Assembly: GCA_027605045.1 (NCBI GenBank)
Contig: JAQFWX010000019.1
Coordinates: 434,001-498,000, forward strand
Reading direction: 5' to 3'
DNA length: 64,000 bases
From: Phallus indusiatus
Lineage: Eukaryota > Basidiomycota > Agaricomycetes > Phallales > Phallaceae
Part shown: positions 36,447-47,824 of the stretch, in pieces
Position numbering within the stretch: position 1 is the stretch's first letter
Layout of the letters: every line of letters begins with the position of its first letter
Notes under the pieces: generated by a model
Databases searched by the model: none
Told to the model about the DNA's origin: nothing
The model's input: only the letters and a program-made list of their open reading frames with translations
Made by a program: the position numbers and the translations under genes

Positions 36447-37640
36447 ATGATGCACAAATGTCTCAAAGAGTTAGAGTATGGAGTTCAAACCAGTTGCGAA
36501 AGAACGCGCAACGCGATGTCACGCGCATTGGGCCAACGTGACGCGATTCGGTGGTTCCGCTCTTCGGCTTGAGTTTGGACATCAGAAAAATTTTCAAGGG
36601 CTAAAACTAAAAGTGACTCCTTTTTCCTAATATTTTGTCCAGTGCCTTCGGCGTGATGCAATTCTAATTTCTAGGTATGTCAGCCATTGTTGTGGCAGGG
36701 ACGAATCGAAGCACGACATGAACAAGGATCATGGGAGCGCACGTATGTATATTCTTGATGAAATTTTAAGTAAGCCTTAACTTCTCCTGCAAAGGTTCTT
36801 GACAACTTCGAAACGGTGAACGACTTTATTAGGAAAGTATGGTTTTAATGCAGTGTTTTTACTACTAGGTAGCGAAGCAAAGCTGCACAAGTCAGATCAA
36901 CGGGGAAATACCGCCGTAGTAATGTCGCTGCTCAGGTTGCGATTGTTCGAATGTCCATATCCCCAGTTTGTACTATCAGACGCTGAATCACTTTCGTATT
37001 CGCTAGTCTACAGTCAAAAGTTTCAAGCAGATTACATTTCGATACAAGGGTCCAACTCCAAAAGGTGACTATACCCACGTGTTGCATAGCATTTTTCAAA
37101 ACATACAAGCCTTGATTTAGATAAACGTTTTTTACTCTTCGAGGTTTTAGGAAATTTGTCAGTGATCGATTGAGGACATTCTACGGGTCCATTTTCAATG
37201 ATATTTGAGAACTTCTAATGAGCGAAAATGATCTGAATGGATGAGTAGCTCACTCGTTGAGCCGTTGAGCAGCGTTTTGCCACAGGGTAAATATCTCGCC
37301 ATTACGGTGATTCAAAGTTTATGAAAATCAATATTTCACCGACAAATTTGAGCCTTAAATGGTTACTAATATTCGATCCTAAAAGGTTCTTAAACCGGAC
37401 AGCGCCCATAATTTTTCAGGTACGGCGTTCTCATGTAAAACCGGGTGTGTCAACCCTTGATACCATAAAGGGTTTGTTTAGAGAACCTCAATCCGGTGCA
37501 ACGCGTGAGTATTGTCCAAAACCTTTTCGTAGACTTTTAGTATGACGAAAACGGCGAGAAAATTGGTCATGTTCAGCTGTTGAACTTGGGGTTCCTTGGC
37601 ACTACAGAGTCCGGGATAGTATCAGGATCAGGACAAATCA
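36447..37640. repeat. Segmental duplicate, copy 2 (upstream flank of kinase-like copy 3)
   Basis: Closely matches 22,057-23,350 with short indels. It includes the GTCACGCG/GTGACGCG upstream pair at about 36,518-36,545 and the CCGGACAGCGCCCATA repeat landmark at 37,395. No gene supported inside. The next 400 bases, to kinase-like copy 4, are also noncoding. Confidence 0.75.
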
Positions 37641-38037
37641 TCTTAATCAGTCGTCCAACGTCACGAGGAATTTTCAATAATTTCATTATTGTTCTGAAAA
37701 TGCGAATATTCACTTGGGCGTGCCTACATGTGGTGAATTAGAATTATAGAGGATGTTAAGTACTGTGCACGTAAACGTTCCAACGTAAAAATGTCTTCAA
37801 ACGAATACTCATTATGCGCCATGCATGTCCATCACAAACGATGCGTGATATCTCATCCTAATTGTTGAGATTTATTAGACGCAGCCCACATTCCCAAGAT
37901 GCGGACGGCGCAGAAAAGGATCCAAAGATGAAATGAAAGAGCGACAGACCAAGATGATTTTGCAGTTCGGCGGCCTGTGAAGCCCAACAGATTAAGCAAA
38001 AGTCATAATCCGGTAAAGAAATAGACAACTTGAACAA

Positions 38038-39619
38038 TCAACCGCTTGAATTGTTCATGAAAAGGGTGTTCAACGCCCTCATAATCCGCCTAACATAGGT
38101 GACAAAGCGTATACCCCAGTATGTCGTACATAGCCATCGTAGAGTTCTGGTATATAAACCAGGCATTGGTGCACGGAAACTGCCCCATTTCGTTAAGAAT
38201 TCAACCGGAAGACCATTCCAGCGATCGTGTTCTCCCGGTTCCCAGCCATCAATATATGTCCCTGGGGTGACACTAGCTGCAAGCTGATTTGGGGTCAGCT
38301 GTTTGTACATTATTTCGAAGAAATGGAGAGCTTGTGAGGATGTGAATCTTCGGCTTAAATCATTTGTGACCAAACTATCAAAAAATGGAGCTAACATCGG
38401 CACTACCGGGATACAGTGCTGCTTGCACGTCAGTCAGAGAAAAATACATCTGTAATATTAGTCCACATCACCTGATAGTATTCGCACAATTGGATGTCGA
38501 TGCATCCCATCTCAAAAAGGAAAGGATCATAGTCGATCTCTCCCTGACGGGTGTCATTTGGCCATCTTATATTTGTGATCTCGAAGGATCGCCAGGATGG
38601 TAGACGCCGCTCCTCCGAGGAAAGCATAAGAGAAAGATCGAAATCAAATAGGGCAAATGTCAATTTTCCTTTTGAAAGTAATTGAGGTCGCAACCAGTTG
38701 CCATGTTCTATGTAGCCATAACATCCAAAGTGATTAACCAGGACATTTGCTTCCGTGATATCCTTTACACAAAATAATTCAGTCAATGATAACTGAAGCG
38801 GTTCCGCTGACTTACGCGGTGGGTAATCCAATGCGTGTGTAAAAAGTTTACCGCCTACAGCAATTCGATATCAGATAAATCAAAGGAGACACAATAGTTC
38901 ACCTTTAGAAGGCAATGAATAAACCGCATTATTTCTCCGATGGTATGCAATTCGCATGGACTTTCACCCCATCTGCGACAGGTCAAAACGTTCTCCTGGG
39001 AATGGTACAGGCACCCACCTGGGCATGATAGCAAAGCACTGATCCTGATAGTCGAGGATGTCGATGATCGGAATTATGCAATTCTTCTCGGCTTCTTCTT
39101 TATGCTCATATAACCATCGATTGATGCGTTTTTCCTCTGTGTCTTCCAGTACGTCCAATCTTTTTATGGCTACGTGCCTACCTTGACGGTCTTGTGCAAA
39201 GCAGATTTTTTTCTACATAAGTATAAGTCACGTTATTCTTTAGATGATCAAGTACTGACGGTAAGATGAGCCTGAAATGGATGTGGAACCTCAGATGGGT
39301 TGTCGCCACCGTAGTAAGCATAGGGCCATTCGGGTGGTTCATCCTTACGTCCGCGCACGTCAGACCACTTGAACACATCATCTTCTGTCTTGTTCAATGG
39401 TTGACTAGCACCAAAGCCCTTGATCGTATAAAGCGTGTATCCCTGTTCGAAAAACCAACCTCGGTACTCTTCCCAAATGCCAATGACTTCGGCATTTTTT
39501 GCAAGCACCGCTTCTATACTCTATTAAGATGTCAATTTGGAACATGAAGAGATGTGTATGATAAAACTTACACCGTCGTCAAAATAAGGGATGTTTTCGG
39601 TTTTTTGAGACAAAACCAT
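38038..39619 (-). CDS. Kinase-like protein, array copy 4, about 428 aa
   Basis: Exons 39572-39619, 39260-39520, 39019-39212, 38903-38972, 38816-38854, 38472-38762 and 38038-38421. The N-terminus is MVLSQKTEN instead of the usual MFWF, apparently from a small local rearrangement around the start, but length and frame match the family. It has the EWPYAYYGGD mark, HVAIKRLDVL, THRDITEANVLVNHFG and FDFDLSLML, so the kinase Lys, Asp and Asn are present; the residue before HRD is Thr rather than Ile. It has an open frame to the end (RALNTLFMNNSSG). It is head-to-head with copy 5. Confidence 0.83.
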
Positions 39620-39665
39620 GTAATGCGATAAATTCAGCGTACGTAGGTAATTCCAAGAAACTAAA

Positions 39666-39709
39666 GAACGCGCAAGGTGATGTGACTCGCGTCGGGACAA
39701 CGTGACGCG
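39666..39709. promoter_or_regulatory. Upstream GTGACGCG region of kinase-like copy 4
   Basis: AACGCGCA, GTGACTCGCG and GTGACGCG lie 47-90 bases ahead of the ATG, in the same order as upstream of copies 1 to 3. Confidence 0.45.
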
Positions 39710-40418
39710 ACGTGGCGGCGACCAGGGTCCGCTCTTCGGCTTGGTCTTGGACAAATGGACAGACTTGGACATCAATGAAAAAGAGGAAAAAGACTAAAAA
39801 TAAAAATAAATTCTTCATTTCTAACAGGTCGTCGCCCTGGGTGCAGTGCTTTCCATGAGGCGGTTTGGACAAGCCATTGTTGTTTCAGGGTCGGTTCGAA
39901 GCACTGACGGCAATAAAGTTTAGTTTAGTCGTGCACAAGAAGATCATTGGAGCATACGTATTATTCATTCAAGATGGCCTAACCCCTCGTTCTGAGGTCC
40001 GCCCAAGCAGCTTTGTCAGCGGCAGCTGAACACGGCATCGGTGTTTGAATTCGAGCGGTGCCGATCTTGGCCGATTGACAGCGCCTATGGTACTTCTTCG
40101 ACCAATAAGATTGCTTTTCATTTGATGATTGCCCTCTAAAAGACATAATTGACCCATAAAAATCGTGAACTGATAGATAAGTGGTAATTGGTCGTCAAAT
40201 GCGTGTTTGGGCTTACAGTGTTCGGATCCCGGTGGGGTCAATGTTTTTTCACTCGAAATTACATAACGAGTATACATGAGTTACTTTGTTATTTACCTAC
40301 TAATAACAAATTCATTCTAATAAATTCCTTATTATTAAGGCTATTATTTGATCAGTTGTTTGTCAGGTCTTTTTCCCGCTTAAGTGTTGATTGGTCATTT
40401 AGAGAGTCCAAAAAGAAA

Positions 40419-40489
40419 AGCCCGTTCCGGGATCGAACCGCCAAAACCTGTGAACGCCAACCTACTCAATACCACTGATCCACAAGACT
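40419..40489 (-). other. tRNA-like element (pseudo-tRNA or SINE head)
   Basis: Minus strand. A-box-like TGGATCAGTGG and a perfect B box GGTTCGATCCC begin 44 nt apart, as in tRNAs, followed by CTTTTCTTTTT as a Pol III stop. Positions 1-5 of the acceptor stem can pair with the 3' side but the T stem is weak, so it is probably not a working tRNA. Confidence 0.45.
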
Positions 40490-41032
40490 ATTTACGGAAA
40501 CGTTTGATGATTTAATTATATCCTTTAATTAAAAGTAAATATTACAAATTATTAGTCGAAGCAACTTAGTTACGGAAGCTGCCGCAGCTTCCTGAGCCAA
40601 TCAGCAGATGCCGAGGCTGCCGCACGGCAAATGCGGCCGCCTCCGGGCGCCTGTGGACGCTGCTGACCAAGCTGCTTGGGCGGGCTTTGTAGCCCTAACC
40701 CCTCCGTCACACTGTGTGCGCTGACGAAGGATAGTGGCAGCGCGACTTTAGGAGTCGGCGCTTATTCTTCGTACTTTGCCGTGTTTCGTGCAGGGTTTAG
40801 GAGTTTATCGATATGAAAAAATTGTTCACGCAATGCGTCAAGGAACGGCGGGAATTACCGGTATCAGAGCTAGGATCCGCGCAATCTAAGTCACTTTTAT
40901 TATTGTAAGTTCAACTTCAGAATGAGTCACAGTTTATCGAGATCATATTCAGATATACGGAGGTACCGAATCATTTTCGAAAAAGATGATGTGGTCATTG
41001 ACTCTGAACTTACAGAGCCGTTGGCAGCGTCG

Positions 41033-41080
41033 TGTCACGCGTCACTTTTTGGTTTGATGTTTTTTCGTGACGCACGCGAC
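41033..41080. promoter_or_regulatory. Upstream CGCGTCAC cluster of kinase-like copy 5
   Basis: GTGTCACGCGTCAC and CGTGACGCACGCG lie 54-101 bases before the ATG, in opposite orientations. Confidence 0.45.
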
Positions 41081-41133
41081 TACACCACTCAGGCTCCTTG
41101 AGAATTTAGATTCTTGCGCATCTTTGCATCTGT

Positions 41134-42706
41134 ATGTTTTGGTTTCAAAGACAAGGAAAAAATGATGTCTATACTGACATCGTAAGTTTATATTCTTTCA
41201 CATATCAACGCACCTAAAAATAGGTACCAACAGACCCAAGAAGCGCTGCTTGCTAAAAACGCAGAAATCATTGATATTTGGGAGAAGTTTCGTGATCGGT
41301 TTTCAGAACAAGGATACACACTTTATCGACTATACGGAATCGTTTGTCAGCCACTAAACAAGACTGATGATGATATACTCAAGTGGTCTGGGGCAGGACG
41401 CGAGGATGAGCCACCCGAATGGCCATATGCTTATTACGGTGGCGACACCCTTTTCGAGGTTCCACACCCGTTTCAGGCTACTCTTACAGTCAGAAATACT
41501 CTCCGTCGAATACATAGTTATGAATATTTTTCTAGAAAAAAATCTGCTTTGCCCAAGATCTTCAAGGTCGACACGTAGCCATCAAGAGACTGGAGGTGCT
41601 TGAGGACACGGAGGAAATACGTATCAATCGATGGCTATACGAGCATAAGGCAGAAGCCGAAAAGAATTGCATTCTTCCAATAATTGACATCGTCGAGTAT
41701 GACGGTCAAACGTTTGCTATCATGCCCAGGTGCGGTCTTTTTACTTACAATGAGACAGACAATTTTACATTTTATTTCCAGGTGGGGCGAAAGTCCATGC
41801 GACCTCCATTCAATTGGAGAGATTATGAAATTTATTCATTGCCTTTTGACGGTGAATCTAATGTTTATTTATCAACTTTAATTTCCTGACATTAGATTAC
41901 TTTAGGCGGTTAACTTCCTGCACAAACACTGGATCATCCACCGTGTAAGTCAGCGGAGCATTCTGGAGAACCATGTATTGACTAGCAATTCCGTAATCAG
42001 GATTTAACAGAAAACAATATTCTCGTCAATCACTTTGGTTGTTATGGGAGAACAAGATTTGGCAACTGGTTGCGACCGATATTGCTATCAGAAGGAAAAT
42101 TGACGTTTGCCGTTTTTGATTTTGACTTGTCTCTCATGCTCTCATCTGAAGAGCGCAGGCTACCGTCATGGAGATCTTTTGAGACCACAAATATCACTAG
42201 GCCCAATGATACGCATCAAGGAGAACTCGATTACGATCCCTTTCTATTCGAAATGGGATGTATTGGTATCGATCTGTGTATATACTTTCAGGTACCGTCA
42301 GTAAACTGAACATCTGTGTATTAGCTGACAGCGAAAACAGCATTGTATTCCGACGGTGCCAATGTTGGCCCCTTTCCTCGATAGTCTAATCACAGACAAT
42401 CTAGACCGAAGATTTACCTCCGCTCAGGCTCTCGATTTCTTTGAAAAAATGTATGAAGAGTTGACCCCATCTCAGCTTGCCACTAGCGTCACACCACGTC
42501 AATACATAAAAGTATGGGAATCAAGAGAATATAATCGATGGAAAGGTCTTCCCGATGAATTTGTGAGAAAATGGGGCTATCTTCGTGCTCCGATACCCAG
42601 CATGTATGTCAGAACTCTGCGATGGTTATGCACCACATATTGGGGTATTCGGTTTGTTACGTATGTGAGGCAAACCATTGTGGCTCTGAAGACATATCTA
42701 TGTTGA
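41134..42706 (+). CDS. Kinase-like protein, array copy 5, about 420 aa
   Basis: Exons 41134-41181, 41234-41488, 41536-41729, 41782-41851, 41906-41944, 42001-42291 and 42341-42706. It starts MFWFQRQGK, has FSEQGYTLYRLYG and EWPYAYYGGD in the N-terminal domain, then HVAIKRLEVL, IIHRDLTENNILVNHFG and FDFDLSLML. The C-lobe reads TYWGIRFVTYVRQ. All catalytic-core residues named for copy 1 are kept and the frame is open. First gene of the plus-strand half of the array. Confidence 0.85.
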
Positions 42707-44065
42707 AAAGTTCACTGCACAACGTTTAATAATCCTCCTAAAATTTACTATATGTAGGTATACCATTAATTGATGATACAAATCTTCTTTCACCCGGTAC
42801 ATTCTCGTCTAATCAGCAAATTTATTAAATTTCCAGTAAAATAAAATTGACCCTGAGGTCATATTACCGAATTGGGTGAGTTGATGGTGAGATGATTTGG
42901 CCTCACATCTCAATACTCAAGTTCAGTATCCGAATTTTTTTCGGTCGAACATGACCATTTTCATCTTGTTCTTGTGAAATTAAGAAATTTGTACGCAACC
43001 AAATTTTGTTATTATTTTGGACAATATCCACGTGTTGCACCGCATTGAGGTTCTCAAAGAAGTCATCCATTAATCTCAGGGTCGAGTTACCCATTTGCAT
43101 ACTAGACCATCATACCTAAAGAAGTTGAACTGTGGGCGCTGTCCGGTTTTGTGTTTCAGGGGTGTTGACTCGATTTTATGAATATGGCTCCTAAAAATGC
43201 AACCGTAGAGCGATAAATATCAAATCATCTGTCGGATATATTATTTAACTTGAATAAGAGCGCTGCTTTTTGTGGATCTCAAATTTGACTGACAAAGCTT
43301 CGAGCTCAAAAATAACATCCCGTGGACAGAATGTTCAAAAGGAAACTAAGTCATCTCATCAAACAGAAAAGGGTGTACGTCTAGCTGGGCAATAGTCGGC
43401 AGTGTGGTACGTTGAGCCGCAGCCTGACCCGGAAGCTAAGTTTTCCCCAACATTTGGAAGACGTCTAGTTTTGCAGTCTCTTCGGGGACATTATATCACG
43501 CACGAAAACAAGGAGTCGTCACTTTTTCTGGGAATAGCCACGCTATACATGATGTCGTTAGTTTGTCACGGATAATAATCTGACGCGCCATGCTAAGTAT
43601 ACACGATGAACGAACGCCCTCTCTTCGTCGCCAGAACTAAATAGTTATCTTGTGTGGTATTTCATATAACGAGGATCGCTCTTCGGGATAAAATTCAGGG
43701 TTAACTCAAAAATATAAAGCAAAACAATGAGGATAAAAACCGTGGGTTTTTACGACATTCTCCGATGAATAATTCCGTCCATTTCCAAACTAACTTACCT
43801 TGTAAAGATCGATGCTTCAAATCGCCCCTGCAATCTCAAAGATGGTTTATCAAAATTGCTTCACACGAAAAGCATTGGGGCTGAAAAATAGAGGAGTCTC
43901 TACACAATCTCAGGCCTTTCTCATGTCCAAAGCCGGAGTGCCCAGAAAGATGCAATCGGGACCGGTCGCGTCACGTAAAATTTGTTACGCTGGTCACTGA
44001 CGCGTTCACTGTCCGCGTCACATTTTCTTTTCATCCTCGTACTTCCTGCATTGATCGAGCACTAC
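42707..44065. other. Intergenic with inverted copy of the dispersed repeat
   Basis: About 1.36 kb. The part 42,990-43,160 is the reverse complement of the repeat near 25,230 and 37,390 (GGGCGCTGTCCGGTTTTG near 43,134; GGTTCTC near 43,050). Opposed CGCGTCAC and TGACGCG sites at 43,967-44,021 precede kinase-like copy 6. No gene. Confidence 0.5.
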
Positions 44066-45607
44066 ATGTTTTGGTTCCAAAAGCGTGAAAAACTTGAAGA
44101 TTCGGTTTCAATAGATGGTGTAGGTTTTTTGGTATATTTGATCTGAGTTACATCTCATAAAATTAGACCGAGGAAGCGCTGCTGGCTAGATGTGCCGAAG
44201 CTGTTAAAATCTGGGAACAGTTGCGTGATTGGTTCTCGGAGCAAGGATATTCACTTTATGAGATGGATGCATTTGGTTATTGCGCTCCGTCGATAGCAAC
44301 AGATACCTCACTTCAATGGTCGGGACAGACGACGGAGGACGAACCACCAGAATGGCCGTACGCATATTATGGCGGTGATCCCTCTTATGGCTGCCCTGCC
44401 CCATTGGAAGCTAGGCTTAGAGTAAGCATGTATATAACACTAAGAAAATGATACTGACGCTCCTCAGACTAAGGTTTGCTTCGCGCAAGATCGTCAGGGC
44501 AGACATGTCGCTATCAAGCGCTTGGGTGTCTTGGATGACACTGAAGAAGAGCGAATCAACCGTTGGCTTTATGAAAACAGAGAAGAAGCTAGCAAAAACT
44601 GTATTCTTCCTATCATTGAAATTCTTCAGCATAAGAATTCTTTGTTCGCCGTGATGCCTAGGTGAGCACTTTTCATCATCATCCCATTAAACTATTTTTA
44701 TTACACCATCTAGATGGGGTGATAGACCATGTAACTTCTGTATCGTCAAAGAAGCGATGGGTTTCATTCACTGTCTTCTTAAAGTAAGATTGATAATTCA
44801 TCAAGATTTTCTCATTTGCAATTGCTTTCAGGCCATCAACTTCCTTCATTCACACTCAATCATCCATCGCGTAAGTTGATCAGTATATGGTCAGATTAAT
44901 TATGAGTGAATTTTTTTTAAGGACATATCTGAAAATAATCTCCTCGTCAATCACTTTGGGTCGGTCGTGTGCTTGGGAGAAAATTCGTTGAGGCCCCGAT
45001 TACGGTCAGCAGGAAAGCTGACATACGCACTTTTTGATTTTGACTTGGCTATGATGCTATCACCTGAGGAGAGATGTCTGCCTTCTTGGCGATCTTTTGA
45101 GATTGTCAACGTTGAATGGCCCAACGATACGCGTCAGGGAGAACTTTATTATGATCCTTTCATATTCGAGATGGGATGTATTGGCATCGTACTTTGTCAG
45201 TATTTCCAGGTAATGTATAACCTTTTAGAACAAACACTAGTGACTTACCTCGATGACAGCATTATATCCCGACAGTCCCGATGCTAGCCCCATTTCTTGA
45301 TAGACTAGTCACGGATGACCTCACCAAAAGATTCACCTCCTCTCAAGCGCTTACGTTTTTCGAACAAATGTGTGCAGAGTTGAGTCCTGCTCAACTTGCG
45401 GCTTGTGTTCCCGCTCGTACACCCGGGTATATCAAACAATACGATCGATGGAACGGACTTCCAAATGATTTCTTGAGAAAATGGGACGGTTTCCGTGCAC
45501 CGGTACCATCGTTGTATACTAGAGTTTTGCAACGTCTATGCACGACATCCTGGGGTCTGTGGTTTGTCGTGTCCTGTCGGCGGTTCATTAGGGCGTTGAA
45601 ATATTAA
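44066..45607 (+). CDS. Kinase-like protein, array copy 6, about 415 aa
   Basis: Exons 44066-44119, 44167-44421, 44468-44661, 44714-44783, 44832-44870, 44922-45209 and 45260-45607. It starts MFWFQKREKLED. It keeps EWPYAYYGGD, HVAIKRLGVL, an HRDISENNLLVNHFG catalytic loop and FDFDLAMML. It differs from copies 1-5 in the catalytic loop, a WGDRPCNF exon 4 and a one-residue shorter exon 6, and pairs with copy 7 as a subgroup. The C-terminus ends RRFIRALKY. It lies directly upstream of small-family copy C on the same strand. Confidence 0.85.
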
Positions 45608-46284
45608 GCTCAAGAGGTGCAAGTTATTGGTGATTACTGCCTGCAGTATGTACACGTCGTCCTGATGTAATTAGTTTTGCAAAAACATGAAATCAAGAAT
45701 ATTAAGTTTTCTCAGGCTCCGCCTTTTGTTTGAAAAGGAAAGACAGGTATCGCTGTTTTAGTCGACATATACGAATAAACCTCGAGATCAGCTTACTGGA
45801 CTTGTACGATAGGCTTCGGTCAGTATATTTCACGGCACAGGTATTCCACGGCAGCTCATTGCGCAGGGTCTTTGAATCTTAGTTCAAAATCTCCGTGGAA
45901 ATGTACAGCTCGATATGAACAAAAACTTAAGCAGACGTCCATGAAATTGCATAACTTTGGGAACTCTAGCGCTTGTCCCTGGCACTGGTTGTTACTCAGG
46001 GCAATATCAATTGTGGCCCTCTTTTGTCCAACATTCCTGTTCAGCACGTGGAATTTTGGACATGAATTATTCATCCTGTGAAAAATTATGACGTTAATTA
46101 GCAGGGAGGTATGGTCAAATTGGGACGAATTCGGCACGGAGTAAAACCTCAACTCTCGAGTCCTTACAACGATAGATCCGATCGTTTTGTATGCACGTGT
46201 AATTGCAGTTTCGAAGAAAGATATAAAAGAAATGTACTTTCTTTAGAATTTCTAGCGTTTCAACTTTAGCTAGTATCACTTCAC
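45608..46284. other. Promoter region of small-family copy C
   Basis: No gene. A TATAAAA at 46,222-46,228 stands 57 bases ahead of the ATG at 46,285, matching the TATA placement in copies A and B. Confidence 0.5.
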
Positions 46285-47167
46285 ATGTCTTCCCGCTTGC
46301 CCACTGCCAACACTATTCCTCGATCCGCCCCGACTGGTGTGCAACCTGCATTCAAGGTGAACGCGGTTTCGAGTTTGTTGCTGTAACCTCACTCATCTCT
46401 TTATTATTATTTAGGAGAAGGACCTTGTGAAGATCAGACAAGATTGTAGATTCTATGTGGTTGAAGAATCATCCAGGCCCAACCCGCCTTCCACTAGAAC
46501 GTTGCCATCTGGCCATGGCTTAGTCTTTGAAATAACTGAGGTGAAGAACAACAACTCGTCTGTAAGTAATTACATATATAAACATTCAAAGCCTAATGAA
46601 ATAACCAGGAGCAAACGAACAGTAGCAATGCTGTGTATAAATTTAAGAAGGTTGAGACAGGAACGAAGACAATCGTTGCGGGCGCAGTCACAGGTGTTCC
46701 TCATGTGAAAATCGCAATAAATCATGGTGTTGGGACTGAATCTCCAACCTTGCTGAACGTGAACTTGCTATATTCCAATCTGGGATTGTTTGTATTCTGA
46801 ATCTCTGATTTTAAGGTTAACCAAGAGGTATTTTTGAAAGAACGCTGGTCCGGAGTCGTATATAGTCCGACGAATGACGGCCGCAGATCAACCACGTCGT
46901 ACAAACCTGGAACGACTATTCGTATTACTTCACTACCTTTGAGCAACAGAGTGAGTTTTGAAGGTAGACAAATATCAGTTTAATATTGATGGTATTTGCA
47001 TTTAATAGTCCCCTTCTCAGGGTGGCGGACCCGGGTTAGCGACGGAGGGGACTCCAAAAAGCAATGTTATCTATGACGGTGACGTTCTGGAGAGAGTTAA
47101 TTATAGGATTACCTATCAGTCCGTTGATTATATTGGGCATTCTCTGCTCAGCAAAGTACAAATTTAA
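46285..47167 (+). CDS. Small five-exon family protein, copy C, about 220 aa
   Basis: Exons 46285-46356, 46415-46561, 46609-46758, 46816-46950 and 47009-47167, all phase 0, matching copies A and B exon for exon. It starts MSSRLPTANT and exon 1 ends VQPAFK. Exon 2 begins EKDLVKIRQDCRFYVVEE and ends near LPSGHGLVFEITEVK. Exon 3 contains ETGTKTIVAGAVTGVP. Exon 4 ends KPGTTIRITSLPLSNR. Exon 5 reads GPGLATEGTPKSNVIY and ends LLSKVQI. It is diverged from A and B but has kept every splice site and no stop, which argues for function. No known domain; probably beta-rich and cytosolic. Confidence 0.82.
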
Positions 47168-47824
47168 CCAGCGATGGCTCTTCCCTAAATAAGTACAAAT
47201 GTGCTTGGTAACGAAACCTGTTTTATTCTCGTATCGAAATATACAATTCGAAATTTTGTTCATTGATCCGCGTAAGAACTGACCAGATTCTGAGATGATC
47301 TTCTGTAGATGATCGTGAAGATTGATTAGGCATGAAAAAACCGAAAAGCCTCTCCAGATTTCCCATACATAGAATTAAATTATAGCACTCATAGCTGTCT
47401 ACAGATACTCCCTTCACAGTCATAACCACAACGTTCAAAGATAAATACTAAGCAACAGATTTTATACTCTATTTACGGTTTCTAGATCAGGCTTTGTTTC
47501 ATTTATCACGCGTAAATCAAGAATCGAGTAATTACTAATTATTAGAGTGATATGAACCTCAGTAAAAACCAAACAGAGAAAGTCAAAAACAAGCTAGCAT
47601 TTTTGGTGGAAGCGTCAGAGAAATTCGACCTTTCCCCTTTTTTCTCATATAGATCGACCGACTTTTTTCTTTACAGAATGCATGTATGCATGACCGCCGG
47701 AGTTTGGCCGGAGTGCCCGGAATTAGAACCCATATTCAGGACCGATCGAGTTACGTTATCCCGCGTCACATTTTTATCAATTTCATCCTCGTACTGGTAT
47801 TGCTGCTATTGCATTGTATAGTAC
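47168..47824. other. Intergenic, upstream of kinase-like copy 7
   Basis: No gene. CGCGTCAC at 47,762-47,769 lies 56 bases before the ATG, and the preceding GCCGGAGTGCCC matches sequence upstream of copy 6. Confidence 0.45.

Larger units (their letters stand above)
39620..41133. other. Divergent intergenic region between kinase-like copies 4 and 5
   Basis: About 1.5 kb. It holds the upstream sites of both genes, a tRNA-like element on the minus strand (40,419-40,489), and a GC-rich block at 40,575-40,720 with short hairpins such as GGAAGCTGCCGCAGCTTCC, standing out from AT-rich surroundings. No open gene. Confidence 0.5.
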
